In this document: piece by piece, positions 25,623 through 33,625 of the stretch
Layout: each line of letters begins with the position of its first letter
Numbering within the stretch: the first letter of the stretch is position 1
From: CAWDVB01 sp963824105
GTDB lineage: Bacteria > Actinomycetota > Actinomycetes > Propionibacteriales > Nocardioidaceae
Reading direction: 5' to 3'
DNA: 64,000 bases
Assembly (NCBI GenBank): GCA_963824105.1
Contig: CAWGNN010000006.1
Span: forward strand, 434,001 to 498,000
The notes under the pieces: model-generated
The model's input: only the letters and a program-made list of their open reading frames with translations
Told to the model about the DNA's origin: nothing
The model's database searches: none
Made by a program: the position numbers and the translations under genes

Positions 25623-25628
25623 TACCGT
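25623..25628 (+). promoter_or_regulatory. Putative -10 box (TACCGT) before the HD-hydrolase gene
   Basis: TACCGT ends 8 nt before the ATG at 25637, close enough for a leaderless or nearly leaderless transcript. Confidence 0.35.
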
Positions 25629-25636
25629 CGTCACCC

Positions 25637-26251
25637 ATGGACGTCGATCCCCACGCACTGCCCTGGCCGCTCCCGCAGGCGCTCGACCTGCGAGAGCGGT
25701 TGCTTGCCGCCTATGCGGAGGACGGCCGCGGCTACCACGACACCCAGCACCTCGCCGAGGTCCTGGACCGGGTTGCCGAAATGCGCGACGCAGGAGCGGA
25801 GTTCGATGTCGACACCGTGGTGCTGGCGGCGTGGTTCCACGACGCCGTGTACGACGGCCAGCTCGACGCCGAGGGACGCTCCGCCCAGTGGGCCGAGGAC
25901 GCCCTCACCCGGGCGGGTCTCTCCGCAGACGCCGCCGGCGAGATCGCTCGTCTGGTCCGGATGACCGCACATCACCGTCCGGATCCGGGGGATGCCAACG
26001 CGGAGGTGCTCAGCGACGCCGACCTGGCGATCCTGGCCGCCGGCGCGGACCGCTACGCCGAGTACGCCGCCGGAGTGAGGGCCGAGTACGCCGAGGTCCC
26101 CGACGAGGTGTTCCGACTGGGCCGGGCGCTGATCCTCTCCGAGCTGGCCGACAAGGAGCACCTGTTCCACACTGCGCACGCCCGTGAGCACTGGGAGTCG
26201 GACGCGCGGGCGAACCTGACTCGGGAGCTCGGGGAGCTCATACCGGAATAG
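25637..26251 (+). CDS. HD-superfamily metal-dependent phosphohydrolase
   Basis: A 204-residue protein of the predicted HD phosphohydrolase family. Metal-binding residues are visible in YHDTQHL (about residue 33), WFHDAVYD (HD pair, about 66) and MTAHHRPD (about 112), followed by DADLAILAA. Homologues are annotated only as N-methyl-D-aspartate-receptor-subunit-like or predicted HD hydrolases, and the substrate is unknown. The gene is divergent from mfd and convergent with the DUF4031 gene. Confidence 0.87.
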   Translation: MDVDPHALPWPLPQALDLRERLLAAYAEDGRGYHDTQHLAEVLDRVAEMRDAGAEFDVDTVVLAAWFHDAVYDGQLDAEGRSAQWAEDALTRAGLSADAAGEIARLVRMTAHHRPDPGDANAEVLSDADLAILAAGADRYAEYAAGVRAEYAEVPDEVFRLGRALILSELADKEHLFHTAHAREHWESDARANLTRELGELIPE

Positions 26252-26257
26252 CCGCCG

Positions 26258-26551
26258 TCAGGAGATGGTGATCGGGACCGAGGCGCCCCAACTGGCCGGC
26301 TTGCGCCGACGGAGGCGCGCCGCGATCAGGCGCACGACCAGCTCTCGTGAGGACACCGGCTCGGCGCCGGCGGTGAGCACCTTGTCGTACCACTCCTCGG
26401 GCACGTCGTAGTGGTCCCGGTCGAAGCCGCGCTCCGGGATCCCGATGGTGCGGGCAAAGGCGTGGAGCTCGTCGTAGGACTCATCACTGGCCAGGTGAGA
26501 CCAGAGCCGCCCATGCCCATGGGCATTCGGCGGGTCGATCATCACGGCCAC
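26258..26551 (-). CDS. DUF4031 protein
   Basis: A 97-residue protein that matches the small DUF4031 family by its opening VMIDPPNAHGHGRLWSHLAS and the HYDVPEEWYDKV motif near residue 47. The function is unknown; the conserved His and Asp residues suggest a metal or nucleotide site, but this is speculative. GTG 26551 or ATG 26542 could start it. It ends 6 bp from the convergent HD-hydrolase gene. Confidence 0.8.
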   Translation of the reverse strand: MAVMIDPPNAHGHGRLWSHLASDESYDELHAFARTIGIPERGFDRDHYDVPEEWYDKVLTAGAEPVSSRELVVRLIAARLRRRKPASWGASVPITIS

Positions 26552-26684
26552 GGGTCCACCTCGCTCTGGCTTTCAGCCGGTCGGGTCCGTGAAGACCCTA
26601 ACCCGATCCGGGCCGGTCAGGGCCAGCCCGCGAGGAAGAGGCCGGGGCGAGTCAACGCTCAGCGGTGCGTGCGGCCACTCAGGT

Positions 26685-26933
26685 TCAGACCCAGCTGGCC
26701 GAGCGCGGCCACGACCCCGCCGATCGGTTCGCGAGCAGCAGCTCGCGGATCACCGCGGCGTCGCGGCTGTCGTTTCCGGCCACCATGGCGAGCAGGTCGT
26801 CGACGTCGCTTCGCGTGGTGTAGCTGGCCAGCTCGCGACGCAGCTGGGAGCGGGAGCGCCGGTTCCGCCGACGATCCGCGAGTTCGTCTCGAACCACGTG
26901 GATCTGCTGGGAAAGGGTGCGTGTGTTCGTCAT
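26685..26933 (-). CDS. Small basic hypothetical protein
   Basis: An 82-residue protein starting MTNTRTLSQQIHVVRDELAD, Arg-rich and mostly alpha-helical, with SDVDDLLAMVAGNDSRDAAV in the middle. Similar short actinobacterial proteins of unknown function exist. A GAGAGGA sequence lies upstream of the ATG and the gene diverges from the LysR regulator 127 bp away, which could control it. No function is assigned. Confidence 0.6.
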   Translation of the reverse strand: MTNTRTLSQQIHVVRDELADRRRNRRSRSQLRRELASYTTRSDVDDLLAMVAGNDSRDAAVIRELLLANRSAGSWPRSASWV

Positions 26934-27060
26934 ATCTCAAGAGTCCTCTCCCGCAATCCATGTGTCCAATGACGAATGCTTGCTTGATCCATGCGCTAGC
27001 GTCATGGGTACGTGCAGGCTGACCGCAGGCTGACCGCTGGATTGATCGAGGGGTGGTCCG

Positions 27061-28014
27061 ATGGACACCGAAGCGTTGCGCTGGTTCCAGCTGGTGGCCG
27101 ACGGGGCCACCGTGACCGAGGTCGCCGAGCTGCACATGGTGAGCCAGCCCGGAGTCTCCCGGGCTCTGGCGCGACTGGACCGTGAGGTCGGCACCGCACT
27201 CTTCCAGCGCCACGGGCGCACCCTGCACCTGACCCACGCCGGATCGGTCTTCAAGCGACACATCGACACCACCCTGCACCGCTTGGACGACGGGCTGGCG
27301 GCCGTCTCCGAGCTGCTCAGCCCCGAGACGGGCACCGTGTCGCTCTCCTTCCAGCTGTCCTTGGGGACCTGGCTGGTGCCGCAGCTGATCTCCGGCTTCG
27401 CCCAGGAGCACCCCCAGGTCCGGTTCCGGCTCGAGCACTCCCTCGACTCGCTGGGCTCCTCGCAGGTGGCGAGCGGGAACGTCGACCTCGAGTTCACCTC
27501 GCGACGCCCGCACAATCCCTCGGTGACCTGGGAGCGGCTGTTCTCTCAGCCGCTGTGCCTGGCCGTGCCTGCGGACCACCGGCTGGCGCGGCGCTCCCGC
27601 ATCCCGCTGGCCGAGGCGGCAGGAGAGGGATTCGTGATGCTGAGGAGGTCGTGGGACCTGCGCGCCCGTTCCGAGGAGATGTGTCTCGCCGCGGGCTTCT
27701 CGCCCACGATCGCCTACGAGGGTGACGACCTCCCCGTCGTCCTCGGCTTCGTGGCGGCCGGTCTGGGGGTGTCCATCGTGCCCGAGCGCGATTCGGTGCA
27801 CGCGAAGACGACGCGCACCGGCTCACGCGGTGAGCGGCTGGTCCCGTTGGAGGACCAGGGCGCCTTCCGCGACATCGGTCTGGCCTGGTCGAAGGAACGC
27901 CGACTCCTCCCCTCAGCCGAGCAGTTCCGGCAGCACGTGATCACCACCGTCCGGCAGGAAAGGCGTGACGACATTGCCGACGCGACGCGTGCGGCTTCAG
28001 ATCCGGTCGGCTAG
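27061..28014 (+). CDS. LysR-family transcriptional regulator
   Basis: A 317-residue LysR-type regulator. The N-terminal winged helix-turn-helix is clear (LRWFQLVADGATVTEVAELH, then SQPGVSRALARLDREVGTAL with the recognition helix), followed by a linker helix and a periplasmic-binding-protein-like effector domain starting GTVSLSFQLSLGTWLVPQLI. LysR proteins usually control the divergent neighbour, here the small 82-residue gene. ATG 27061 is preceded by GAGGGGTGG. The last 18 bp overlap the convergent gene on the other strand. Confidence 0.93.
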   Translation: MDTEALRWFQLVADGATVTEVAELHMVSQPGVSRALARLDREVGTALFQRHGRTLHLTHAGSVFKRHIDTTLHRLDDGLAAVSELLSPETGTVSLSFQLSLGTWLVPQLISGFAQEHPQVRFRLEHSLDSLGSSQVASGNVDLEFTSRRPHNPSVTWERLFSQPLCLAVPADHRLARRSRIPLAEAAGEGFVMLRRSWDLRARSEEMCLAAGFSPTIAYEGDDLPVVLGFVAAGLGVSIVPERDSVHAKTTRTGSRGERLVPLEDQGAFRDIGLAWSKERRLLPSAEQFRQHVITTVRQERRDDIADATRAASDPVG

Positions 28015-28362
28015 CAGCGGCCGACGGGTCGGTACCTTGTCGAAGCCATGCCGCGCCAGGATCCGGAGGGCCTGCTGGAGGTGACAGAGCGCCTCGGTCT
28101 GGGTCCACTGGCAGTGGAAGCCGCTGCCGGGTCGGCTGATAGTGAAGTCCAGGACGGTCCGTGACGTGCGGACCGGGTCACCATCGGCCTCCATCTCGTA
28201 GGTCAGCGCGACCTTCAACGTCCAGCCCGCGGCGCGGAAGTCCTCGAACATCTCCAGCGGGACTCCATCGCACGTGCAAGATCCCTCGAGCCACCGGGTG
28301 AGGGTGCCGGGGCGCGCGACGAGGGTCATCTCCAGCGACCCCGTGGCGGTGAGCGTCGGCAT
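27997..28362 (-). CDS. Hypothetical protein
   Basis: A 121-residue protein beginning MPTLTATGSLEMTLVARPGT. It contains a short cysteine-bearing stretch (EGSCTCDGVPLEMF) and an aromatic segment (FHCQWTQTEALCHLQQALRI), without a family I recognise. The codon usage resembles neighbouring genes. It is convergent with, and overlaps by 18 bp, the LysR gene. It may be cotranscribed with the upstream CysQ gene, 67 bp away. Confidence 0.55.
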   Translation of the reverse strand: MPTLTATGSLEMTLVARPGTLTRWLEGSCTCDGVPLEMFEDFRAAGWTLKVALTYEMEADGDPVRTSRTVLDFTISRPGSGFHCQWTQTEALCHLQQALRILARHGFDKVPTRRPLLADRI

Positions 28363-28429
28363 TGTCGTCCTCCGATGACCCGGATCCCTTGTCCGCGGTC
28401 ATGGGGTCAACGACCCAGCGCCCGTCCGG

Positions 28430-29215
28430 TTAGCGCTGGTTCTTCTCCCAGAAGTCGCCGACGAACGCCGTGATGGTGTCGGCCAGCTCGGGGCGGCAGA
28501 CCAACAGGTCCGGCAGCAGCACATCGTCCTGGTTGTAAGCGAGCACGGCACCGTCGGCGCGGCTGGTGAACAGGCCGGCGGCGCGGGCGACCGCGACAGG
28601 GGCGGCGGAGTCCCACTCGTACTGGCCACCGGCGTGCACGTAGGCGTCGGTGATGTCGCGGACCACCGACATGACCTTCACCCCGGCCGACCCCATCGGC
28701 ACCAGTTCGGCGTCGATCTGCTCGGCAAGCGCCGCCACGAACGCAGGCGGGCGGGTGCGCGACACCGCGATGCGCGGTCGCTGCGACGTACGGGCGGGGA
28801 CGACCGGCGGCACGGCGGTGTTGAAGGTCTCGCCCAGCACCGGCTGGGCGACAGCTCCAGCGGTGAGGTCGCCGTCCTCCCACAATGCGACGTGGACCGC
28901 CCAGTCGTCGCGCGGCGGCTCGGAGAACTCCCGGGTGCCGTCGAGCGGGTCGATGATCCAGACGCGGCTCGCGGAGAGTCGGGCCTTGTCGTCGAGGCCC
29001 TCCTCGGAGAGGACCGCGTCGTCGGGCCGGTGCTCGGCCAACAGCCGCATGATCAGCTCGTGCGAGGCGAGGTCGCCGGCGTCCTTGAGCTCCTTGCCCT
29101 CCAGACCTTGGTCGCGGACCTGCAACAGCAGGTCACCTGCCACCGTGGCCAGCCAGGTGGCGAACACGTGGTCGTCTGCGTGGGGTGGGGGTGTGCCGGG
29201 GTCGAAGTCGCTCAC
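28430..29215 (-). CDS. cysQ: Inositol-monophosphatase-family phosphatase, CysQ-like
   Basis: A 261-residue magnesium-dependent phosphatase of the FIG superfamily, closest in character to actinobacterial CysQ (3'-phosphoadenosine-5'-phosphate phosphatase, which clears a by-product of sulfate assimilation). The metal-binding motifs are SEEGLDDKARL near residue 66, WIIDPLDGTREF near 86-97 and the C-terminal YEWDSAAPVAVARAAG near 198. Inositol-phosphate or fructose-bisphosphate activity cannot be excluded. It precedes pth on the opposite end of the same-strand cluster, separated by 26 bp from the pth stop. Confidence 0.87.
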   Translation of the reverse strand: MSDFDPGTPPPHADDHVFATWLATVAGDLLLQVRDQGLEGKELKDAGDLASHELIMRLLAEHRPDDAVLSEEGLDDKARLSASRVWIIDPLDGTREFSEPPRDDWAVHVALWEDGDLTAGAVAQPVLGETFNTAVPPVVPARTSQRPRIAVSRTRPPAFVAALAEQIDAELVPMGSAGVKVMSVVRDITDAYVHAGGQYEWDSAAPVAVARAAGLFTSRADGAVLAYNQDDVLLPDLLVCRPELADTITAFVGDFWEKNQR

Positions 29216-29241
29216 GGAGGTGCCTTCCGGGTTTGCGGATT

Positions 29242-29820
29242 TCAGGAGTTGTAGGTGGTCTGGGTCTGTTCGAGGCCGGACCGGAGCAGGCTCTCGACCG
29301 CGTCGGCGGCCCGATCGACCTGCAATGGCAGGATCTTGCGCTCGCTCGCCGAGTAGTCCGACAGCACGAAGGAAGCCGCGTCCTGCCGTCCGGGCGGCCG
29401 GCCGATCCCCACCCGCACACGGTAGAAGTCGCCGGTGCCCAGTGCCGACCGGATCGACCGCAGTCCGTTGTGCCCGTTGTCGCCACCGCCCAGCTTCACC
29501 CTGAGAGTGTCGAAGGGGATGTCCAGCTCGTCATGGACGACGACCACGTGGTCGGGCTCGACCTTGTAGAACTTCACCAACGTCGAGACCGGTCCCCCGG
29601 ACTCGTTCATGTAGGAGCGCGCCTTGGCCAGGATGACCCGAGGACCGCCGCCATCGAGCCGGCCCTCCACCACGTCCGCCCGACCCGACTTGTGGGAGCG
29701 GAACGCCGAGCCCATCCGCTTGGCCATCTCGTCGACGACCAGGTGGCCGACGTTGTGCCGGTTGCCGGCGTACGACGGACCGGGGTTGCCGAGGCCGGCC
29801 ACCAGCCACACCTCGGTCAT
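29242..29820 (-). CDS. pth: Peptidyl-tRNA hydrolase
   Basis: Recycles peptidyl-tRNA released from stalled ribosomes. The 192-residue protein shows VAGLGNPGPSYAGNRHNVG with the catalytic His, KSGRADVVEGR, LAKARSYMNESGG (tRNA-binding Asn) and VVVHDELDIPFDTLRVKLGG with the catalytic Asp. I chose ATG 29820 with GAGGA upstream; a GTG at 29865 that overlaps the rplY stop would add 15 non-conserved residues but is also possible by coupling. The prs-rplY-pth order is conserved in actinobacteria. Confidence 0.95.
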   Translation of the reverse strand: MTEVWLVAGLGNPGPSYAGNRHNVGHLVVDEMAKRMGSAFRSHKSGRADVVEGRLDGGGPRVILAKARSYMNESGGPVSTLVKFYKVEPDHVVVVHDELDIPFDTLRVKLGGGDNGHNGLRSIRSALGTGDFYRVRVGIGRPPGRQDAASFVLSDYSASERKILPLQVDRAADAVESLLRSGLEQTQTTYNS

Positions 29821-29861
29821 CGGTTCCTCGTCCCGTCGGCGGGAGAACAAGCTCCGGAGGG

Positions 29862-30506
29862 TCACTCCTCGGACGACGCCTCGGCCTCGGCCTCGGCCTC
29901 GCCGACCACGGGCACGTCGGCAGCCGCGACCTCTTCGCCCTCAGCGGGCTCCAGGACCTCGGCCTTGGGCGCGACGGAGATGTTCACGATCAGCGCCTCC
30001 TCGTCCATGTGGAGGACGGCGCCCTCCGGCATGGTGAGGTCCTTGGCCAGGATCTGGGTGCCGGCCTCGAGGCCCTCGACGTCGACCTCGACGTACTCGG
30101 GGATGTGGGTGGCCTCGGCCTGGATCGACACCGTGTTGTGCTCAGCGTTGACGAGCGTCTCGGAGGCGGCCTGACCCACGATGTGGACCGGGATCTCGAC
30201 GTTGACCTTCTCGCCCTTCATCACGATCAGCAGGTCGAGGTGCTCAAGGAAGCCCTTGATCGGGTGAGCCTGCACCTGCTGCGGAATCGCGAGCTGGGTC
30301 TTGCCGTCGACGTCGATCGTCAACAGCGCGTTGGCCCCGCCGTGCTTCAGGGCCAGCATCGTGTCGTGGCCCGGGAGCGAGATGTGGATCGGGTCGACGC
30401 CGTGCCCGTAAAGGACGGCGGGAACCTTGTCGTCGCGGCGGATACGGCGCGCTGCACCCTTGCCGAACTCAGTGCGGATCTCGGCGACAATCAGGTTCTC
30501 GGACAT
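29862..30506 (-). CDS. rplY: Ribosomal protein bL25 (CTC-type)
   Basis: 5S-rRNA-binding large-subunit protein, 214 residues, the long CTC form: an L25 domain (EFGKGAARRIRRDDKVPAVL near 12-31) followed by a TL5-type beta domain and an acidic C-terminal tail rich in Glu and Ala. It starts MSENLIVAEIRTEFGKGAAR. It lies 175 bp downstream of prs, and its end abuts pth. The acidic tail is coded by repetitive GCCTCGG-type codons at 29871-29900. Confidence 0.96.
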   Translation of the reverse strand: MSENLIVAEIRTEFGKGAARRIRRDDKVPAVLYGHGVDPIHISLPGHDTMLALKHGGANALLTIDVDGKTQLAIPQQVQAHPIKGFLEHLDLLIVMKGEKVNVEIPVHIVGQAASETLVNAEHNTVSIQAEATHIPEYVEVDVEGLEAGTQILAKDLTMPEGAVLHMDEEALIVNISVAPKAEVLEPAEGEEVAAADVPVVGEAEAEAEASSEE

Positions 30507-30681
30507 CGTGACTCCTCATGCTTCGTGGCAACGTCGTTCTGGGTTGCCTGCCGGGAGGAGCGCGAGCGCTCGATCAGTCCAGAAGTACCGCGTCGATCAC
30601 GGAGACGCCATCGTCAGTCCCTCGCCGAGGCAACCGTCGAATCTTATCGAGGCTCGCCTCACAAGGCGAATCGAGCGACCG

Positions 30682-31662
30682 TCAGGCGTGACCGTCGAAG
30701 AGGCTCGTGACGGAGCCGTCCTCGAACACCTCTCGGATCGCGCGGCTGATCAGGGGCGCGATCGAGAGCACGGTGAGCTTGTCGAACTCCTGCTCAGCGG
30801 AGATGGGCAGCGTGTTGGTCACGACCACCTCGGTCGCCCGCGAGTTCTTCAAGCGGTCGACGGCCGGGTCGGACAGGATCGCGTGGGTTGCCGCGACCAC
30901 CACCGCGGTGGCGCCTGCGGCCATCAACGCGTCGGTGGCCTTCGCGATGGTGCCGCCGGTGTCGATCATGTCGTCGACCAGGACGCACACCTTGCCTTCG
31001 ACCTCACCCACAACACGGTTGGCGACGGACTCGTTGGCGCGGTCGATGTCACGAGTCTTGTGGATGAACGCCAGGGGGGCTCCGTCCAGACGAGCCGACC
31101 ACTGCTCAGCCACCTTGATCCGGCCGGCGTCCGGGGAGACCACAGCCAGCTCCTCGGTGCCGTACTTCTTCTCGACGTACTCGGCGAGGATCGGGAGCGC
31201 CATCAGATGGTCGACCGGTCCGTCGAAGTAGCCCTGGATCTGCGCCGTGTGCAGGTCGACGGTGATCAGGCGGTCGGCACCGGCAACCTTGAACAAGTCC
31301 GCGACCAGCCGGGCGGAGATGGGCTCGCGGCCCCGGTGTTTCTTGTCCTGGCGGGCGTAGCCGTAGAAGGGCAGGACGACGGAGATCCGCTTGGCCGACG
31401 CACGCTTGAGCGCATCCACCATGATCAGGTGCTCCATGATCCACTCGTTGACGGGAGCGACGTGGCTCTGGATCACGAAGGCGTCGCAGCCGCGCACCGA
31501 CTCTTGGTAGCGGACATAGATCTCGCTGTTGGCGAACTCACGGTGTGTGGTCGGCACCAGGTCGATGTCCAGGAGCCGGGCCACCTCCTCGGCAAGCTCC
31601 AGGTGGGCCCGTCCGCTGAAGACCATGAGGTTCTTCTCGCTGGTTCGCTTGATGGAACTCAC
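30682..31662 (-). CDS. prs: Ribose-phosphate pyrophosphokinase
   Basis: Makes PRPP from ribose 5-phosphate and ATP for nucleotide, His and Trp synthesis. The 326-residue protein begins with KNLMVFSGRAHLELAEEVAR and has FANSEIYVR, the flexible loop YGYARQDKKHRGREPISARL near 105-124, and the PRPP-binding signature VCVLVDDMIDTGGTI near 218-232. GTG start at 31662 lies 3 bp after the glmU stop, with a ribosome site inside the glmU end, so the two genes are cotranscribed. Confidence 0.97.
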   Translation of the reverse strand: MSSIKRTSEKNLMVFSGRAHLELAEEVARLLDIDLVPTTHREFANSEIYVRYQESVRGCDAFVIQSHVAPVNEWIMEHLIMVDALKRASAKRISVVLPFYGYARQDKKHRGREPISARLVADLFKVAGADRLITVDLHTAQIQGYFDGPVDHLMALPILAEYVEKKYGTEELAVVSPDAGRIKVAEQWSARLDGAPLAFIHKTRDIDRANESVANRVVGEVEGKVCVLVDDMIDTGGTIAKATDALMAAGATAVVVAATHAILSDPAVDRLKNSRATEVVVTNTLPISAEQEFDKLTVLSIAPLISRAIREVFEDGSVTSLFDGHA

Positions 31663-31665
31663 TTG

Positions 31666-33144
31666 TCACTGCTCCTCGTCGCCCGCGTGCGGTGATTCTC
31701 CCTCAGACCCCTCCGGATCCGCGACCCCCATCTCGCCGCGCCGGGCAGCTTCGGCCATCGGAGTGCCCGGACGGTGCGTCTCGACCCACCCCTCGAGGTT
31801 GCGCTGAGGGCCTCCAGAGACTGCCAGCGCTCCGGGCGGGACGTTGCGGCGGATCACCGCGCCACCACCGGTCATCGCCCCGTCGCCGATCTCGACCGGG
31901 GCCACGAAGGTGTTGTTGGAGCCCGTCTTGGCGCGCTCCCCCACCGACGTGCGGTGCTTGGCGACCCCGTCGTAGTTGGCGAAGATCGTGCCGGCGCCGA
32001 TGTTGCTGCCCTCGCCGATCTCTGCGTCCCCCACGTAGCTGAGGTGCGGGACCTTGGCGCCCTTCGCGATCGTCGAGTTCTTCACCTCGACGAAGGTGCC
32101 GATCTTGCCTGCCTCGCCCAGCACTGCCCCCGGTCGCAGGTAGGCGAACGGGCCGACCGAAGCCTCGGCCCCGATCACCGCCTGGCTGCCGTGGGTCCGG
32201 ACGACGCGCGCCCCGGCACCCACCCGGACGTCGGTCAGCGTGCAGTCGGGACCGACCTCGGCGCCCTCCTCCACCACCGTCGCTCCGTGCAGCTGGACAC
32301 CCGGTCGCAGGATCACGTCAGGCGCCAGGCTCACCCCGACGTCGACCCAGGTGGTGGTCGGATCGACGACGGTGACCCCGTCACGCATCCAGCGGCGCAG
32401 GATCCGGCGGTTCATCTCCGCGGCGAGATCGGCAAGCTGGACGCGGTCGTTGACGCCCTCGGTCTGCCGGACGTCGTCGAGCCGGTACGTCGACACCGCG
32501 CGGCCGTCGGCCACGGCCAGCGCCACCGCGTCCGGGAGGTAGTACTCGCCCTGGGCATTCTCCGGCCCGATCCGGGCAACCGCGTCGGCCAGGAACTTGC
32601 CGTCGAAGACGTAGACGGCGCTGTTGATCTCGGTGACCGCTCGCTGCTCGGCGGTGGCGTCCTTCTCCTCGACGACCGCCACCACGTTGCCGCCGGCATC
32701 ACGGACAACCCGGCCATAGCCGGTCGGGTTGGCGACGACACCGGTCAGGAGGGTGGCCGCGGCGCCGGTGGCACGATGTTCGGCCAGCAGTGCGGCGAGG
32801 GTCTCGGCCTCCAGGAGCGGGGTGTCACCGGAGAGGACCACGACGGTGTCCGGCACGCTCTCACCGAGTGACTCCAGCGCAATCCGGGTCGCATCACCGG
32901 TGCCCGACGGAGTCTCCTGCACGGCCAGCTCAGCACCCGGCGCGAGCTCGGAGACATGAGGGCCGACCTGGTCACGCTGGTGACCGACGACCACCACGAT
33001 CCGCTCGGGCTGGAGCTCCGCCGCGGCATGCAGCACGTGCCCCACCAGCGAGCGCCCGCACATCGGGTGGAGCATCTTGCTGGTGCGAGATCGCATGCGC
33101 GTACCCGCACCCGCGGCAAGCACGACCACCGCTGTCGACACCAT
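31666..33144 (-). CDS. glmU: Bifunctional UDP-GlcNAc pyrophosphorylase / GlcN-1-P acetyltransferase
   Basis: Makes UDP-GlcNAc for peptidoglycan. The 492-residue protein has the uridylyltransferase domain first (VVLAAGAGTRMRSRTSKMLH, residues 6-25) and a left-handed beta-helix acetyltransferase domain from about 250, with GPFAYLRPGAVLGEAGKIGT and the active-site GAGTIFANYDGVAKHRTSVG. I use ATG 33144 because the pyrophosphorylase motif starts there; the frame runs further upstream through the repeat region with repetitive, non-conserved text. It heads the glmU-prs-rplY-pth group. Confidence 0.97.
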   Translation of the reverse strand: MVSTAVVVLAAGAGTRMRSRTSKMLHPMCGRSLVGHVLHAAAELQPERIVVVVGHQRDQVGPHVSELAPGAELAVQETPSGTGDATRIALESLGESVPDTVVVLSGDTPLLEAETLAALLAEHRATGAAATLLTGVVANPTGYGRVVRDAGGNVVAVVEEKDATAEQRAVTEINSAVYVFDGKFLADAVARIGPENAQGEYYLPDAVALAVADGRAVSTYRLDDVRQTEGVNDRVQLADLAAEMNRRILRRWMRDGVTVVDPTTTWVDVGVSLAPDVILRPGVQLHGATVVEEGAEVGPDCTLTDVRVGAGARVVRTHGSQAVIGAEASVGPFAYLRPGAVLGEAGKIGTFVEVKNSTIAKGAKVPHLSYVGDAEIGEGSNIGAGTIFANYDGVAKHRTSVGERAKTGSNNTFVAPVEIGDGAMTGGGAVIRRNVPPGALAVSGGPQRNLEGWVETHRPGTPMAEAARRGEMGVADPEGSEGESPHAGDEEQ

Positions 33145-33184
33145 TGCCCCTTTCCGCTGCCCCACCACCGGCCTGCTCCCCTGG

Positions 33185-33410
33185 TGTTCCTCGCCTACGG
33201 CTCGTCGACCCGGGTCACACTCCCCGGATGTTCCTCGCTCGCTTCGCTCGCTCGTCGACCCGGGTCGGTCGCTCATCGGGTGTTCCTCGCCTACGGCTCG
33301 TCGACCCGGGTCACACTCCCCGGGTGTTCCTCGCCTACGGCTCGTCGACCCGGGTCACACTCCCCGGGTGTTCCTCGCTCGCTTCGCTCGCTCGTCGACC
33401 CGGGTCGCAG
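33185..33410. repeat. Five tandem repeat units (two alternating types) between glmU and tRNA-Gln
   Basis: Units start with TGTTCCTCGC and lie at 33185-33228, 33229-33280, 33281-33324, 33325-33368 and 33369-33410. Units 1, 3 and 4 are 44 bp (type A, with CCTACGGCTCG); units 2 and 5 carry the alternative insert CTCGCTTCGCTCG (type B). All contain CGACCCGGGTC, a GC-rich palindrome. The array occupies the upstream side of glmU, where its promoter or leader would be expected. Confidence 0.92.
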
Positions 33411-33453
33411 ATTTGAGAGAACTCGAGCGGAGCTCGGCTCTCTTCAAATCTGC
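33407..33453 (-). terminator. Hairpin immediately 3' of tRNA-Gln
   Basis: Arms around GCAGATTTGA (33407-33416) and its complement ending at 33453 form a 14-bp stem with one bulge and an inner CGAGC-GGA-GCTCG stem. On the minus strand the hairpin begins at the last base of the tRNA, so it probably marks the 3' trailer or terminates the tRNA transcript before glmU. Confidence 0.65.
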
Positions 33454-33531
33454 TCCCCGGGTAGGAGTCGAACCTACGTCGCTTGTCCGCATTCAAAGTG
33501 CGGCGGGCCCTACCGACAGACCAACCGGGGA
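33453..33531 (-). tRNA. tRNA-Gln (anticodon UUG)
   Basis: Minus-strand cloverleaf: acceptor TCCCCGG/CCGGGGA, discriminator G, D-stem GGTC/GGCC, anticodon stem CCGCA/TGCGG with loop CTTTGAA (anticodon UUG), T-arm GTAGG-TTCGACT-CCTAC. CCA is not encoded. The position next to glmU matches the mycobacterial tRNA-Gln. At 79 nt it is longer than usual because the variable region is 9 nt and there is an extra base before the anticodon stem. Confidence 0.88.
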
Positions 33532-33595
33532 TCGCAGGGGCCAGCCTACGGTGAGCGATGGACCGAAGGTCCCGAGGTACCGGGACTCTCTCGAT

Positions 33596-33610
33596 ATCAA
33601 GAATCTTGAT
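33596..33610. promoter_or_regulatory. Palindromic operator candidate for the MarR regulator
   Basis: ATCAAGA-A-TCTTGAT is a perfect palindrome with 7-bp arms, lying directly upstream of the -10 box of the MarR gene. Palindromes of this TCAAGA/TCTTGA type are typical MarR-family sites, so autorepression is likely. Confidence 0.6.
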
Positions 33611-33613
33611 CGT

Positions 33614-33619
33614 TATGAT
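33614..33619 (+). promoter_or_regulatory. -10 box (TATGAT) of the leaderless MarR gene
   Basis: TATGAT is close to the TATAAT consensus and ends 6 nt before the GTG at 33626, so transcription should start at the start codon. The palindrome at 33596-33610 would lie between the -35 and -10 regions. Confidence 0.6.
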
Positions 33620-33625
33620 GAAGAG

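Noticed and set aside
33185..33410. Possible CRISPR array (regular repeats)
   Set aside because: Units are directly adjacent with no unique spacers, alternate between two types, and there are no cas genes nearby.
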